Source of the DNA: Porogramme epimiltina
Taxonomy: Eukaryota; Basidiomycota; Agaricomycetes; Polyporales; Polyporaceae
Assembly: GCA_900155495.1 (NCBI GenBank)
Contig: FTLJ01000764.1
Span: 1 to 57,455, forward strand
Direction: 5' to 3'
DNA: 57,455 bases
Below the pieces are notes generated by a model. That model was not told the DNA's origin, ran no database searches, and was given only the letters and a program-made list of their open reading frames with translations. Below, piece after piece: positions 11,714 through 22,755 of the stretch; the first letter of the stretch is position 1; the number at the start of each line of letters is the position of its first letter. Position numbers and translations under genes: made by a program.

Positions 11714-13033
11714 ATGTTCTTCGGTAGCGCAGATGATGGCCAAGGTGGTTCGACTATGCATACTCAATGCCCGCCTGATCCCCCAGGATCGGTATGCATA
11801 GGGGCTGCTCCGGGAAATAATGTATCGTATAATGGGCATTGGTATTGGATCCCGTGGCCAGGAGGCAACGATTTCTATGTGTCCAGTTTAGTAGGGGAAA
11901 CAGCAACGCTGGTTTTCACAGGTATGTCTGGCCCACTATGTCGCATATACAGGCTAACTCGCTCGCTATTAGGAACATCACTGGAAGTATGGGGTCGTCA
12001 AATGGGAAAACCAGGGGCAACGAACGGGAACTCGACTTATATCCTCGACGGTGGCAATCCATCAGCCTTTACTAATGTGCCGACAACTATTCCGAGCTCC
12101 GACGCCGTCCTATTCCAAACCGCCAACCTCGCGAACACACAGCACACACTTAGTATCTTTAACGGAGGAGTTACAATGGGTCTCGACTTCTTCAAGATTG
12201 TCACTGTCCCTACAAACAGGCCTACTCTCCCGCTCCCATCTATGATAAGTGTCATTTCCTCAGGTAGCAATGCACTATCAGCTGGGGGTAACGGAATCCC
12301 TAGTGCCTCCGCAAGATCCACTACATCGTCTGTTGCACCTTCTCAACCCTTTTTTTTCTTTGCTCGCCAACTTTTTTGATCCTCTTGCAGGTCCATAGGC
12401 CCAAGCACTGAAACGTCTCCGCAGAAAGCCATAACAACAGCGAGCACAGTCTTCTCATCCGCATCCGCATCACATAATCCCAAACATACATCAATTCTAA
12501 GCGACGGCTCTAGTACCACAAGCATTAGCCTCCAAAGCCCCTCACCCGCCGTGCCCAGCAAATCATCATCAGGCGGTCGCGCTCCTGCAGGGGCAGTCGC
12601 GGGTGCTGTTATGGCTGTCCTCGTATTGCTAGTCCTGCTCGTCATCGGTGCCCTGTGGGAGTTCAGGCGAAGGAGACGTAACAAGTTGAACGCCTTCCGG
12701 TTCGGTACGCCGTCTCTCTCTCTCTCCACTCACACAAGGAAATGCAGCTCACAACAAACCGTATGCGTAGAGCCCCGTGAGCTCATTACGGGCAGCCAAG
12801 ACCTCCCGCCGCTGGACGAAAAATCTCGCAAGGTCGGCGAACGGCTCTCTTATGCGACGAGCGCGGTCCCCACGCTACCCCCGTACGGCTACACCGGGGG
12901 TGACGCAGTTGGTGGGGACGATGACGGAGAAACGAACGCACGCACAAGCTTGGGCGGGCGCACGTTGCGCGCGGTATCATTCAAGCCCCTACGTCGGAAA
13001 CCGAGCGAGGCCGGGAGCGTGCTCCGAGGATAA
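11714..13033 (+). CDS. TM5: class A membrane protein, LPxY tail; plus member of pair 2
   Basis: Ectodomain about 85% identical by eye to TM4 up to DFFKI.TV, after which the two stalks differ. Exons: 11714-11921; 11973 to about 12263 or 12287; a stalk/membrane exon starting at 12391 (after CTCTTGCAG) and ending 12704; tail exon 12771-13033. The 51-nt intron 11922-11972 is in frame without stops and differs from TM4's at only two or three bases. The membrane helix lies near 12600-12655, followed by RRRRNKLNAFRFG. The 12705-12770 intron is phase 1. The tail contains LSYATSAVPTLPPYGYTGG and RTLRAVSFKPLRRKPSEAG, over 80% identical to TM3's tail, so TM5 follows TM4 outside the cell and TM3 inside. 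N-terminal signal not seen; an upstream exon is possible. Confidence 0.73.
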
Positions 13034-14340
13034 CTGGTACCAGTGGAATGGGCACTTGAGCCAGCGGGACAGCTCGAGCCCCAATTCCATTTCCAGAGTT
13101 CCAGAGTCGTGGATCTGGACGAACTCGTCGATAACTACTATTTTCTTTACTTTGATGTATCCAGGACGCCGCTCTTCGATGTATGCTACGCGTTTGCGCC
13201 ACTATATGTGCTAATTCGCTTGGAATGAGATCAAAGCTCATGTGTAGGAAAAGAATAGATTGCGCGTGAGACATACAAAGTACGTGGAGGAAAACGCGAC
13301 ACTCTGAACCCAGCAAGTTCGCCCCACTTTGGTATCAACTCCCTGTCACCAGTACCTATCCGAGCAGATCTGGCACCATCGGACTGCCCGAAGAACGCCT
13401 CGACTACCCTAGAACTTACTACCAACAGGAGGGATGACCAACACACTTTCGTGAAGAAAGAACAACGCAGCCGCGCCGGCACCGCGCACATCAAAGAAGA
13501 GGCAGGAGCACATGACACTCCAGGCGCATATTGCACAGCGTCGTGGTCAACAATGGCAACTGCGGCGACGATGTGGACGACGTCCATGCGCCCCAAGCGT
13601 TCCGATCGAGGTCGCATGCTACGCCGTCCAACGAAGCCGCGCTAAAACGGAGGAAACTCACCGAGAGTGATACATCTCGACCTTCCAGAAGGAAACAAGA
13701 AATCAGGATCCCGAAAGGCCACAACGGCGGCGAGCTAGACCGGTGGATAGAGGAGAAGCATACGAGCGAGCAATGTGGAAGACGCAACTTCTGGTGTTCC
13801 CGTTGTTCAAGCATGCGCGATCTTGCGATCGTGGCCCGGCTGAAGAGGAAGATGGGTGGCGGGAGCGTTGGATGCGGTGGCCATGGCTGCAACGATACCA
13901 GCTGACCATCATCGCAACTACGGTGGCGCGTCATGGAAGAACGGAGCTGGGACGGTTGCGGGGGAGCCACCGATTCGAGGGAGTCTTGACGGCACGGTGG
14001 CGGCGAGCAGGGCGGAGGGTTTCCGGAGAGTGAGAAGTTGCCACAGGTGCGGCGTCGCGCTTCCAAGGGTGAAAAGTTATGGATGGAAGGTGGATGGCAT
14101 CCGACTCGAAGCTTGTTGGAGTGATACTAGAAGATGGCTACCGTGATGGCTTCCACGAAACGAACATTAGACGGCTACGAAACAGCATTGCGGGCGCACC
14201 TGAGAGGGATTGGAGTGTGGTCGGAGATGTTCTTGGTCGCCGGAGCCAGACGTGAGCATGGGGAGGTGGCGCCAGGACGAAAAGCCCTGGCGATGGCCAA
14301 GAGCAACAGGCGCCAGCCTCCGCCTCTCGTTGCCACATGT
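12771..14340 (+). repeat. Segmental duplication, copy 2 (TM5 tail and 3' flank)
   Basis: Counterpart of 6947-8360. Alignable from the tail exon through about 1.2 kb of 3' flank with numerous substitutions and small indels. Open frames in this flank differ between the copies and none is preserved, so I do not call a gene. Confidence 0.7.
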
Positions 14341-14784
14341 GAGATTACGTAACCGATATGTCTCAGCCACAATGACGCCATTCTGGCCAGGTGAGGCGCC
14401 CATATTTGCTGCCTGCGACAAGTCAATGGATCCCGTTTGGTCAAACAATGACATTCATCCCATACCCAGAATCTGAAGTACAGCTGAAAACGAGGCAACT
14501 AACTCGAGGTATGCATGGGGTAAAAATCTCGCAAAAGAATGGCGATATAGGTAACAATGCTACCGGGAAGTAAGGCATAGGCAAAGCCCATAGAAAACGA
14601 AAGTAACAGATATGTCGTCAAAGGAGTGTGGATGGGTATGGCCTATCTAGAAATGCTCTGCGATAAAGTACGAAACCGTCTGCATCGTGTCCAAATAGAC
14701 AACTAGGTGCGAGGCCGGGGATATCGGGGTGCCGAAGCATCTGCATCCGCAAAACGTGGAGCATATGAATGTACGTACACAGTC
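13034..14784. other. TM5 3' flank and spacer to TM6; no intact gene
   Basis: 13034-14340 is the duplicated flank. Several long open frames on both strands (for example 13491-14066 minus) are not conserved in the other copy and lack recognisable domains. 14340-14784 shows nothing further. Confidence 0.5.
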
Positions 14785-16405
14785 CTATGGGACCTTGGTG
14801 TAAGGAGGCGGTCGTGTAGAAATGTCCCTTCCCTTGTTACTGAGGTATGCATCCGAAGGAGTGCGAACTCCAGCCACAGGTACACCTCCATCTGTTTCGT
14901 CTTCCTTGCTTACGATACACCCCTGTAGATTTTCCGCGTGTGCCGCTGACCACGAGCCATCCACGTAACGTAATTCGGGCATCACTATGCCTGATGGATT
15001 GGCTTGACAGAGTGCATCGTCAGGACTCCATTCTGGCATTTGTAGGCTAGACGCAGGGCGAGAGAGAACTGAGGAGGTGCGATTGCCATGGGGAATGAGG
15101 GACTCTTTCGAGCTTGACTGGGGCCTCAGCGCAGGGCTGAGCATTTGGGAAATTGACGAGTTTAATGAGACCGACCAGCCTGTATGGCGTGCTTGTGGTC
15201 CCAATGGGTACGTTGCCCTACTGGATGGCGGAGATGATGGCGCGTATTGTCCTATCAGCAGGACAGATCCTAACGTGCTTTCTCTTTTTCCGATCTCAAA
15301 TGAGCTCTCGCTCGCATCTATGCGAAAAAAACGGACAAGGTCAGCCTATGCGTGTGGAATATTTTCACATACGATACCTTCAGCCAACGGGGTATCAACA
15401 GCTGCTCTTCTGCGTTTGTGCCAAAGTAATAGGGAAACAATGAGGAGAGCTGTGCCAACAACTACTCCTATTACGATTCCTAGAAGAGCTGGAAGAGCCA
15501 GCTGAGAACTCTGCCTTTGCGGAGACGACTGTGACGGAGGCGAAATGGATATTGTAGGCGTGATGATGGAAGAAATAGATGATGAGGTCGCTGACGAAGG
15601 CGAGGGTTTACTCGCTGAAGATACAGGCTGGGTGACACTCGTCATGTGTGAGCTGTTTGAGGTAGATGAACTGGATGCAGGGGTGGAAACGGACGGGATT
15701 GGGTGAGTCTCGACGCCCGAGCCCAATGTTTGCGGAGGGGAGAGTACACCATTTGAGGCAACGTTTGTGCTCGATACGCTCAGGGTCTCCGACGTTGAAG
15801 TCGATACGCTCAGGGTCTCCGACGTTGAAGTCGACATACTCGGGGTTTGCGACGTGGTAATAGGCTGCGTGAATGTCGTAGGCAGAGAAGTTGTCGAAGT
15901 CCGCAAGTACTGGAGGACCAAATCAACGCCATTATTCTGGATAACAAGGGTATGAGTTCCTGTGCCTAGAGAAGAGAACCCTGCGAGGGTTCCAGCGACA
16001 CTAGGAGTAGATACGGAAAGATCTATCGCGGTGAAGGTTGACTGTCCATTTATCGCATAAGTCGAGTTTCCAATAAGACCTTCTTGAAGAGAGAACTGAG
16101 CCCCCAGCACAGTTATTGAGGCTCCTGATAGCAATATTGATACAAGATTTCAATTGAGTAGATATCGACTCACCTGTAAACACAAAGCTCGCCTGGTCTC
16201 CTTGGGTCCTAGATCTCTCCACGCGTCCTTCTGTCGTCCCAGTTTCGAAGATGGACGTGGAATTGATCCAATGTCCAGAGGGATCGTACTCCAACGTACC
16301 GGATTTAATACAGTCCGATTCCTCGTCTGTGCACGTGGTGGGGTCCCGTACGTCGATCCTCATAGAAATATCTTGGTACCTGCAGGGGGTATGAGATGGA
16401 ACCAT
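14785..16405 (-). CDS. TM6: divergent class A membrane protein, PPPY tail
   Basis: First in-frame ATG is 16405; a hydrophobic stretch encoded just upstream (AVSFTIPLLFM) suggests that the true start may be further 5'. Ectodomain: TCTDEESDC, ASFVFTG, then after a 49-nt intron (16125-16173) SITVLGAQF, STYAINGQ and HTLVIQNNGVDLVLQYL. The long Ser/Thr stalk carries a 30-nt tandem repeat (15771-15860). The membrane helix (LLGIVIGVVVGTALLIVSLL) is followed by HKRRRAAVD and a phase-1 donor at 15378/15377. The tail exon starts upstream of about 15200 and ends 14785. It retains ETDGGVPVAGVRT and STRPPPYTKVP. TM6 is divergent from TM7, but unlike pairs 1 and 2 the two ectodomains are not close to each other. 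Confidence 0.72.
15771..15860 (-). repeat. 30-nt coding tandem repeat in the TM6 stalk
   Basis: Two identical 30-nt units (15771-15800 and 15801-15830) and a third diverged unit. On the coding strand they encode the decapeptide SETLSVSTST-like repeat, rich in potential O-glycosylation sites. Such units can change stalk length by slippage. Confidence 0.85.
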
Positions 16406-18040
16406 GAAGAGCAGCGGAATAGTGAAGCTTACTGCACGAGATAGGGGGATGACCCATGAGCTGCGCGGAGGAGATACTACGAATATATAAGATAGACCCA
16501 AATACAAATTAGAGTGTAGCTTTCGTACATAGTAGTCGTCTGCGGCTGTATCGCAGGAATGAGCTACCGCCGCAGAAGACCGATGTGCGTCTGATGATCA
16601 TCTGCCCGTGATCACCGCCATCTCGCTCCTCTCAGATGCCCTGCGGGGAGCCTCGCCGCCTCAGTATACGGATTTCACCCATCTTTTCGGCTGTAAACGA
16701 AGGTTTATATGGAGAATAGACTTCCATACTCTAGAGCAACCGTTGTTATACATGCGTTTGTGTACTCGTGGGCCCAATAGATTGTGATATAATTGGACAG
16801 ATGCAACTACAGCTGATTCAATCCATCACTCGCTTGCGGTTTACTTATGGATATTCCCGCTCGGAAGCGAAGAAGAACAAAGGCCGCGACTTCAGGGGTG
16901 GTTCAGTGGTCTGAAACTATCATCAAGTGTGGGCAATTTGAGCGCTGAACACACACCAGATGCTTAAAATCGCTCAATCTAGCGCGGGGATGAAATATCA
17001 GGGTACAACTGAGCTGGACCCTATGTTTGTGTAAAAGGAAATGCTATAGACGTGAACGGCGGCGTAGCAGTATTTGTGGCTGAGTGCTGTGAGTCGTGAG
17101 CATGGTGACCGCCGTCCAATCACCACTCGGACATGAGAGCCACAGAGATATCCAGGGGTGTACCATGATGCCATATAGTCAACGTGTTGTACCCATGTGT
17201 GCAGGAGGAAGCTCCTTTCCCGGTGCCAGCTCAGTCGCACTGTGCCCCTGTCACTGTCACCGCCACAGACGCGTTGTTTGTCGATGTTGACGCGCCTTCA
17301 AGGGGCGTGATCTTAGCGCCCATCACGAGGCGCCAAGACAAATCCTCTCGTCGTTGGTGTTCCTGACGGCGACACCCATGCTATGATCGATTGATCACGT
17401 CCCTCCCCATGACGGTCCCGAGCACACTAACACGGGTCTATTGATCAGACGAGCTCGAGCTCGCTGGGTCATTAGGATGGCCGCTACTCTGCACGATGCA
17501 GGCGCAGCCCTGCCGCTGTGCGGGACCGCACTAACATATATATTGCGTTTTTCTATAGAACAAGAACACGGACACCGTCGTGACGTTGTCAGTCTCCCCT
17601 CTATCATCACGCTTCCGTCGCGGTATTTACGTCTTCTACTTGGCGCTTGCTATAGGATAATGTCACTCCGCGTCATGATCCGTTCAGGACCCAGGGGAAG
17701 ACGGTTGATCTCGAGCACGAGGATCACGAAGTCCCCAATGGGCGAGTCGTCCATTTAGCATCACACCGATCTGGACGAGGCCTTCGGAATGGCACGAATC
17801 CAGCGTCGTGACCGAGGGTTCCTATCGTCTCCGGCGGCCCCATCAAAATTGATGTAATGACAGTTCTCAGGACCGCGGCCTCTATAGTGCGTTGAGAGGG
17901 AACATGGTGCGCTTCCTTTCCCGCCCGTCATCTCCGCCTTTTCCCTTGTTGACGTCCCCGACGTTGACCTCTTGCTTTCTTTCAAGGTGTACTCTACTCG
18001 TTAGCTCGCCCGCTGGGGCTTAGCTCTTTCTCTCTCGTCC
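16406..18040. promoter_or_regulatory. Spacer between divergent TM6 and TM7
   Basis: About 1.6 kb without a supported gene; the longest frames (up to about 105 codons, 17441-17758 plus) lack features. The 5' exon of TM6 may lie in its first part. It should contain the promoters of both genes. Confidence 0.4.
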
Positions 18041-19656
18041 ATGGATTGTCAGTCTGATGGTTCCACCACCTGCATCGACGACCAGTCCTCGCAAGTTCAA
18101 TATCACGGCAGTTGGGGCCGTCAGAACTCTGGAAATGGCCAAAACACTTGGACGGTGTCGTATGTCGGCGGGGATACGGCTCGGTTGACATTCACTGGTA
18201 CGTCGCTCCGTTCCCCTCGCACTGCGTAGCAAGGCACGATCTATCTATGTAGGAACGTCCATCGAGGTGTGGGGGATGCAGTATCAGGCGCAACTTGGAC
18301 CTAAGGGGAGCTCTTCATACACCCTCAATGGCAATACGAAGACTGTCGGTAACCCTCCCGCCCTGAACCCGAGCAAGGACACCGTCCTCTTCAGCGCAAA
18401 CGGTCTTAGTGGCGGTCAGCACACACTTTCCATCACAAACAACGGCGTCGATCTCGCCATCGACTTCTTCAAAGTCGGTATCACCGGATCGTCGTCGACG
18501 TCTTCGCAGCAACCTCAGAGTCCCGTTCACACCGACTCAAGTAGCTCTACTCCCACATCTTCGAACAACCCCGCATCGACTACTAGCGAGCAACCTCCTG
18601 CGTTCACTAGTGCATCAGAGAGCTCTGATCCAGGTAACAACTCGAGTGGAAGCAGTTCTAGCGGTACGTGCTGCGCATTTGCGTAATGAAAACGCGTTGA
18701 TAAACCTTAATCTTGCAGCTGGGTCCGAGGACGGAAGTTCATCGACAACGAAGGCGGACTCGAATCCAGCCTCCTCAACGGGGACAGGATCCTCATCATC
18801 TACGTCGTCGTCTTCTTCAACGGGGACGACACTAGCCTCCACTTCAACGGATGTGACGCCGACAACGTCATCACCTTCGGGCGCGAGCTCGCTCTCCGAC
18901 GATCCCACGTCCCCCACTGGCACAGCGGTCGCAGCTTCGCTGAACGCTTCGTCATCTGCCCATGGTGCTGTCGCTACCGATAACACCACTAGTACGAGCG
19001 GCACGCCCGGGAACCCTTCTGGCGACCCGACGGGGGCAACCGGGAACCGCACGCCTGCAGGTGCTATCGCAGGCGCGGTCCTTGGCGCTCTCCTTCTTCT
19101 CGTCCTACTCGCCATTGCCTTCGTGTACTACCAGCGGCGACGGAGGAGCAAACGCACGCACCGGCTCTTCCGCTTCGGTACGTCCCCATCTTCACCTCCC
19201 CGCGCCCGCGCCCGCGCTTACGCTATGTCATCACCACGCGCGCCGCGCCCAGAACAACGCGCGTTCGGACCAGAAACGCCGCCCGCACCCCCGTCTGCGC
19301 CCGCGTTTGCCGTGCCCGCGGTTCTCGCAACTGCGCCCGCCGACGAGAAGGACGAGAAGGACGGGCGCTTCTCGTGGGCCTCGAGCCGCGTGTCGACGCT
19401 ACCCGAGTACGGCTACACGTCGCGCTCCCCCCCGCCGTTCGTGTTCCGCACCGTGAGCGACGCGGGCGAGGGCGATGTGGACCGCGAGCGTGACGGGTAC
19501 ACGCTCCGCTCGGTCTCGCCCACATCTTTCAGCAAGTGGCCGATGCCGCCCGGCAACGATCCGCGCTGGCCCGTGTCGATGTATTCGAGCGAGTCGCGCT
19601 GGCCGGTGCCGCCAAGCCCGATCAGCGAAGATGGGAATAGCGGACTAGCGGTATAG
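18041..19656 (+). CDS. TM7: class A membrane protein, LPxY tail
   Basis: Exons read as 18041-18197, 18253-18663, 18719-19177 and 19253-19656; all join in frame. The ectodomain has ARLTFTGTSIEVWGMQ, SSYTLNGN, LFSANGLSGGQHTLSITN and DLAIDFFKV. A long Ser/Thr/Asp stalk follows, then the membrane helix AGAVLGALLLLVLLAIAFVY and RRRRSKRTHRLFRFG. The first intron (55 nt) contains a stop if unspliced, unlike TM1-TM5. The last intron (19178-19252) is phase 1 after FRFG, as in TM3 and TM5. The tail has SRVSTLPEYGYT, the LPxY version of the TM3/TM5 box, with Trp-Pro repeats (KWPMPP, RWPVSM, RWPVPP) at the end. GC content of the last exon is high. The start ATG has no signal peptide; the helix may act as signal-anchor. 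Confidence 0.82.
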
Positions 19657-20278
19657 GATGCCGCCGATCTCCGCGGGGCGCGCGTATAGCGCGCCGCTCT
19701 CGACTTCTATGGACTCGCACTCTGTACTAGCATATCTAGTGACGCTCTTTCTCCTCACCTCGTACACTCATTCTCTCTTCGAGTCTCTCGCTCCTGTACC
19801 CGTGTTCACTCCCACAAGATCTATCGCGATATGTTTATCACTATGTATGTGGCTGTTTACATCTCTACTCAAGATCGCTCAAGTCTAGGAACATTGCGGA
19901 CAGCACGCCGCTCATTTCCGTTGAGAAGATGCATCTAGAGTGTGACGCGTGCCTCCCTGACCTTCAGAGCAAGACCGGTTTGGTTAGCTAGTCGCCTATG
20001 ACTTTTCGCAAATCACAATCACCACTTGGCTGTCACGCACTCTCCGCGGTGGAGCTGAACGCCGTATAGCATTCTCCGTTCCTCGCGGCGACCGCGCTAC
20101 AATTAGGGTTTAGATGGCCACCTTTTCACTACGCGGGTTTCGAGTGGGCGTCAAGAGAAGAAAGAGAGGGTGAGGCTGGTTTATCTTTATATGACATGTG
20201 CACGCGTATAGTACGCCGAGGTCTGTATGTAGAAGTATCATGTGGAGATGGCACACTGGAGTAGCGTAAGGGTATCAA
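19657..20278. other. Convergent spacer between TM7 and TM8
   Basis: 3' flanks of TM7 (plus) and TM8 (minus). No gene, RNA or repeat is supported. Confidence 0.5.
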
Positions 20279-21753
20279 TCAAGTGTCCGCGGTGAGCGAA
20301 GAGTAGGGTGGTGGGAGCGTCAGTGTCTGTGCGAGCATGTGTGCGCTCTCTGCGACTGTCAATCGCTCTCCCGGCCGACCTCCGGCGATCCTAACTCCGC
20401 CATCTGTTTCGTAATGAACGACGAGTTGTTCAAAAGCGTCGGAAAGGCGAGTGCTGTTATCCCAACTACTCGCGGCTTGCGACTCTCGCAGCGTGTTTGT
20501 GAACCCAAAAGAGTATGGACGACGGGTAGGGTTGGACGGCGGTGCTGTTGGAGGCAGTAATGAACGATTATCATCGGGACAAGGTGACTTGGATGCGATA
20601 TCCTGGATATCTACTGAAGGTTTGTCGAGCGTCGAGGTCGTGCAGACAATGTCTCCGCTGTCAACGGTAGGAGGGAGAGACTCCGTATCAGCGAGGCGTG
20701 GCGAACTTGATCCCGCGAGTGAATCTCCCATAGGCCTATTGCATTGCTCTCCGACACCGAGGGGACTCGTTGTCGAGCGCAGAGCAGGCGATACCGAGGG
20801 GTTGTGTGGTGTAGTCAGAAGTCTCGTTAGGAGGCTTCCATGAGCGTCGTCTCTATGTTCCACATCTTGCGACCATGACTCGTCCTTGGGATCATGAGAA
20901 GGAAGCGAAGGAACGTGAACTGAAGACAACATCGTATTAAAAACACTCTGAGGCGTCGATGGATAAGAGGCTTACAGTTAAGCGTTCTCACATCTCTCCT
21001 GCGTTTCCGGAAGTATAGAGCGAGGAGAGAGACGAATGCAATTCCGGCAAATGTTCCGCACGCTACGCCTATTGGTACGCCTAGACGCAATGGCGAATGA
21101 TCTGGAGAGGACATAAGGGCGGTGTTGGGAGAGGCCGCCGAGGACATTGAAGTCGTGGTAGGCGTGTGATCGAGACCGCGATCTACGGAGCCAGTTTGGA
21201 GTGATCCGGACGATTGGCCATGGGTGGACAGGGGGCCAGTGAGGCTTTCAGTCAGATCACTAGAGGATGTGGTCGGGGACTGAATCGACGTAAACGAATT
21301 TTGTGCGGACGTGTCGCTTGTGTGCTGTGCGGGGGCAGTTGAAGTGGAAACTGGAGGGGCGTGACTTGTGAATGTGGTTGTAGAGATAGTGGGGATAGAA
21401 AGCGGGAGTGTAGAAACGAAGGGAGTGGAGGTCGAGGTGGTGGAAGTGGAAGTGGGAGTGGGATTATTGGAGGGTGTATCCATTGTGTCCATGCATTGTT
21501 GGATGGTGAACGTAGAACTTCCAACGCCAGGTTCTCCTTCAATATCAAGTTCTACTACAACTCCCGCCTCCCACCTTGGCGTCCATTCAATGAAGAAGTC
21601 GTCTGTAGAGCGGTGAAACTCGTCACCGGAGTCCGTGTTGATGAAGAACAGGTCAAATGTGGGAGATCCTCCTTCCCAGGAGATGGAGGCATCTTCCGAG
21701 CACTCTGTGACGTCCGGTATGCTGATTGTAATTCGCCTACTGGCGCATACCAT
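20279..21753 (-). CDS. TM8: Kre9/Knh1-like membrane protein, PPPY tail
   Basis: Class B. From the ATG at 21753 the ectodomain reads ISIPDVTECSEDASISWEGG and ...FTIQQC, the pattern of the Kre9/Knh1-type N-terminal Ig-like domain found in fungal Ser/Thr-rich surface proteins (family knowledge). A Thr/Ser/Pro stalk, a helix near 20995-21060 and RKRRRDVRT follow. Exons: 20976-21753 and 20919-20279. The 56-nt intron is phase 1. The tail ends HYETDGGVRIAGGRPGE and TLTLPPPYSSLTADT. A signal-peptide exon probably precedes 21753, because the Ig-like domain starts only 13 residues after this Met. It is the first of four class B genes in one direction. Confidence 0.78.
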
Positions 21754-22755
21754 CCATGCGGCATATAGCTGAATAATGAGAGCGTTATGGAGCCTATCCA
21801 GAACGACAATTCCCCTACAGAAACGTGAGTGCCATAAAAACGGGGTACTGCGGGTTCATACCTACGGCTGTTCATGCTTCTTTAAGTAGGTGCCGACAAC
21901 TCGGGCGTGGTGCAGCTTGAGGGAGAGAGGCGCTGCCGCGAGGAGGATGGGATGGTCGTGTTGAGAGGGACCAGAAGGAGACAACCCATACAGCTTGACC
22001 AGAGTCTTAAGATAGCACTGTAGCTGTTGTGACAACATCGAACAACGAATTAAGAACTCTTGGCAACACGGATAGGCCCCATCGAAGTCAGATTGTGCCG
22101 GGCGGTCTGCAGGTACCGGGACCAATGTGGACCTATCAGAAAAACATATGTTATCCTGACGAGCTCAGAATTATGCCATGACACTGTTCAGTGCAAAGAC
22201 TGGGCCCTTTGTCACACTTGATAGATGGTCATTCAAAGAAGGCATGTGTAATAGCAAATTGGCTCACCCTTGGGGCTGTCAAGCTGTGATATCGTCGTAC
22301 AGGAGGCATTCCCTCGGTTCTATTCCATCTATTCGCGAAGAGCAGTAGAACTTAGAAGATCACGCATCGACGCGACGATACGTGATACACGGCCGCAGTG
22401 AGAGGCTTAACAGCTCGAGAGGCGTTAACACAGGCGTAATGTACTCACGACGACCGTTCAAAGTGTATCAATCGAATGTCATCGAGCTTCAAGGTCCGAG
22501 AAACGAAGATTTAACGAAAAGCGCGCTAGGCCGGTACATCATGCATCATTGCCGACGGATCACATGACTAAGCATCCCTCAGCAAATCGTTATAGAGCTC
22601 TATAGGACTAATACGAATGTAAGGGATTGAACATTGTTAATACAACACACATTGTGAGGGCACGCGGATACAAAGGAGTGTAAGGATGATGTGCCACGAT
22701 GGTCCACGGTCCGATGTCCACAACTAAACTAACGACTGCAGGCGGAGGTAGGTAG
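21754..22755. other. Spacer TM9 to TM8
   Basis: Upstream of TM8; likely contains its first exon and promoter. An 87-codon minus frame at 21862-22125 is not recognisable. No gene is supported. Confidence 0.4.

Noticed and set aside
13491..14066. A 191-codon minus frame behind TM5
   Set aside because: The frame is not preserved in the duplicated copy behind TM3, so it is unlikely to be coding.
17441..17758. Candidate small gene between TM6 and TM7
   Set aside because: Basic, low-complexity translation without conserved motif; the region is better described as the divergent promoter spacer.
18615..19525. Long antisense frames over TM7
   Set aside because: Result of high GC content and Ser/Thr codon bias of the stalk; no start context or domain.
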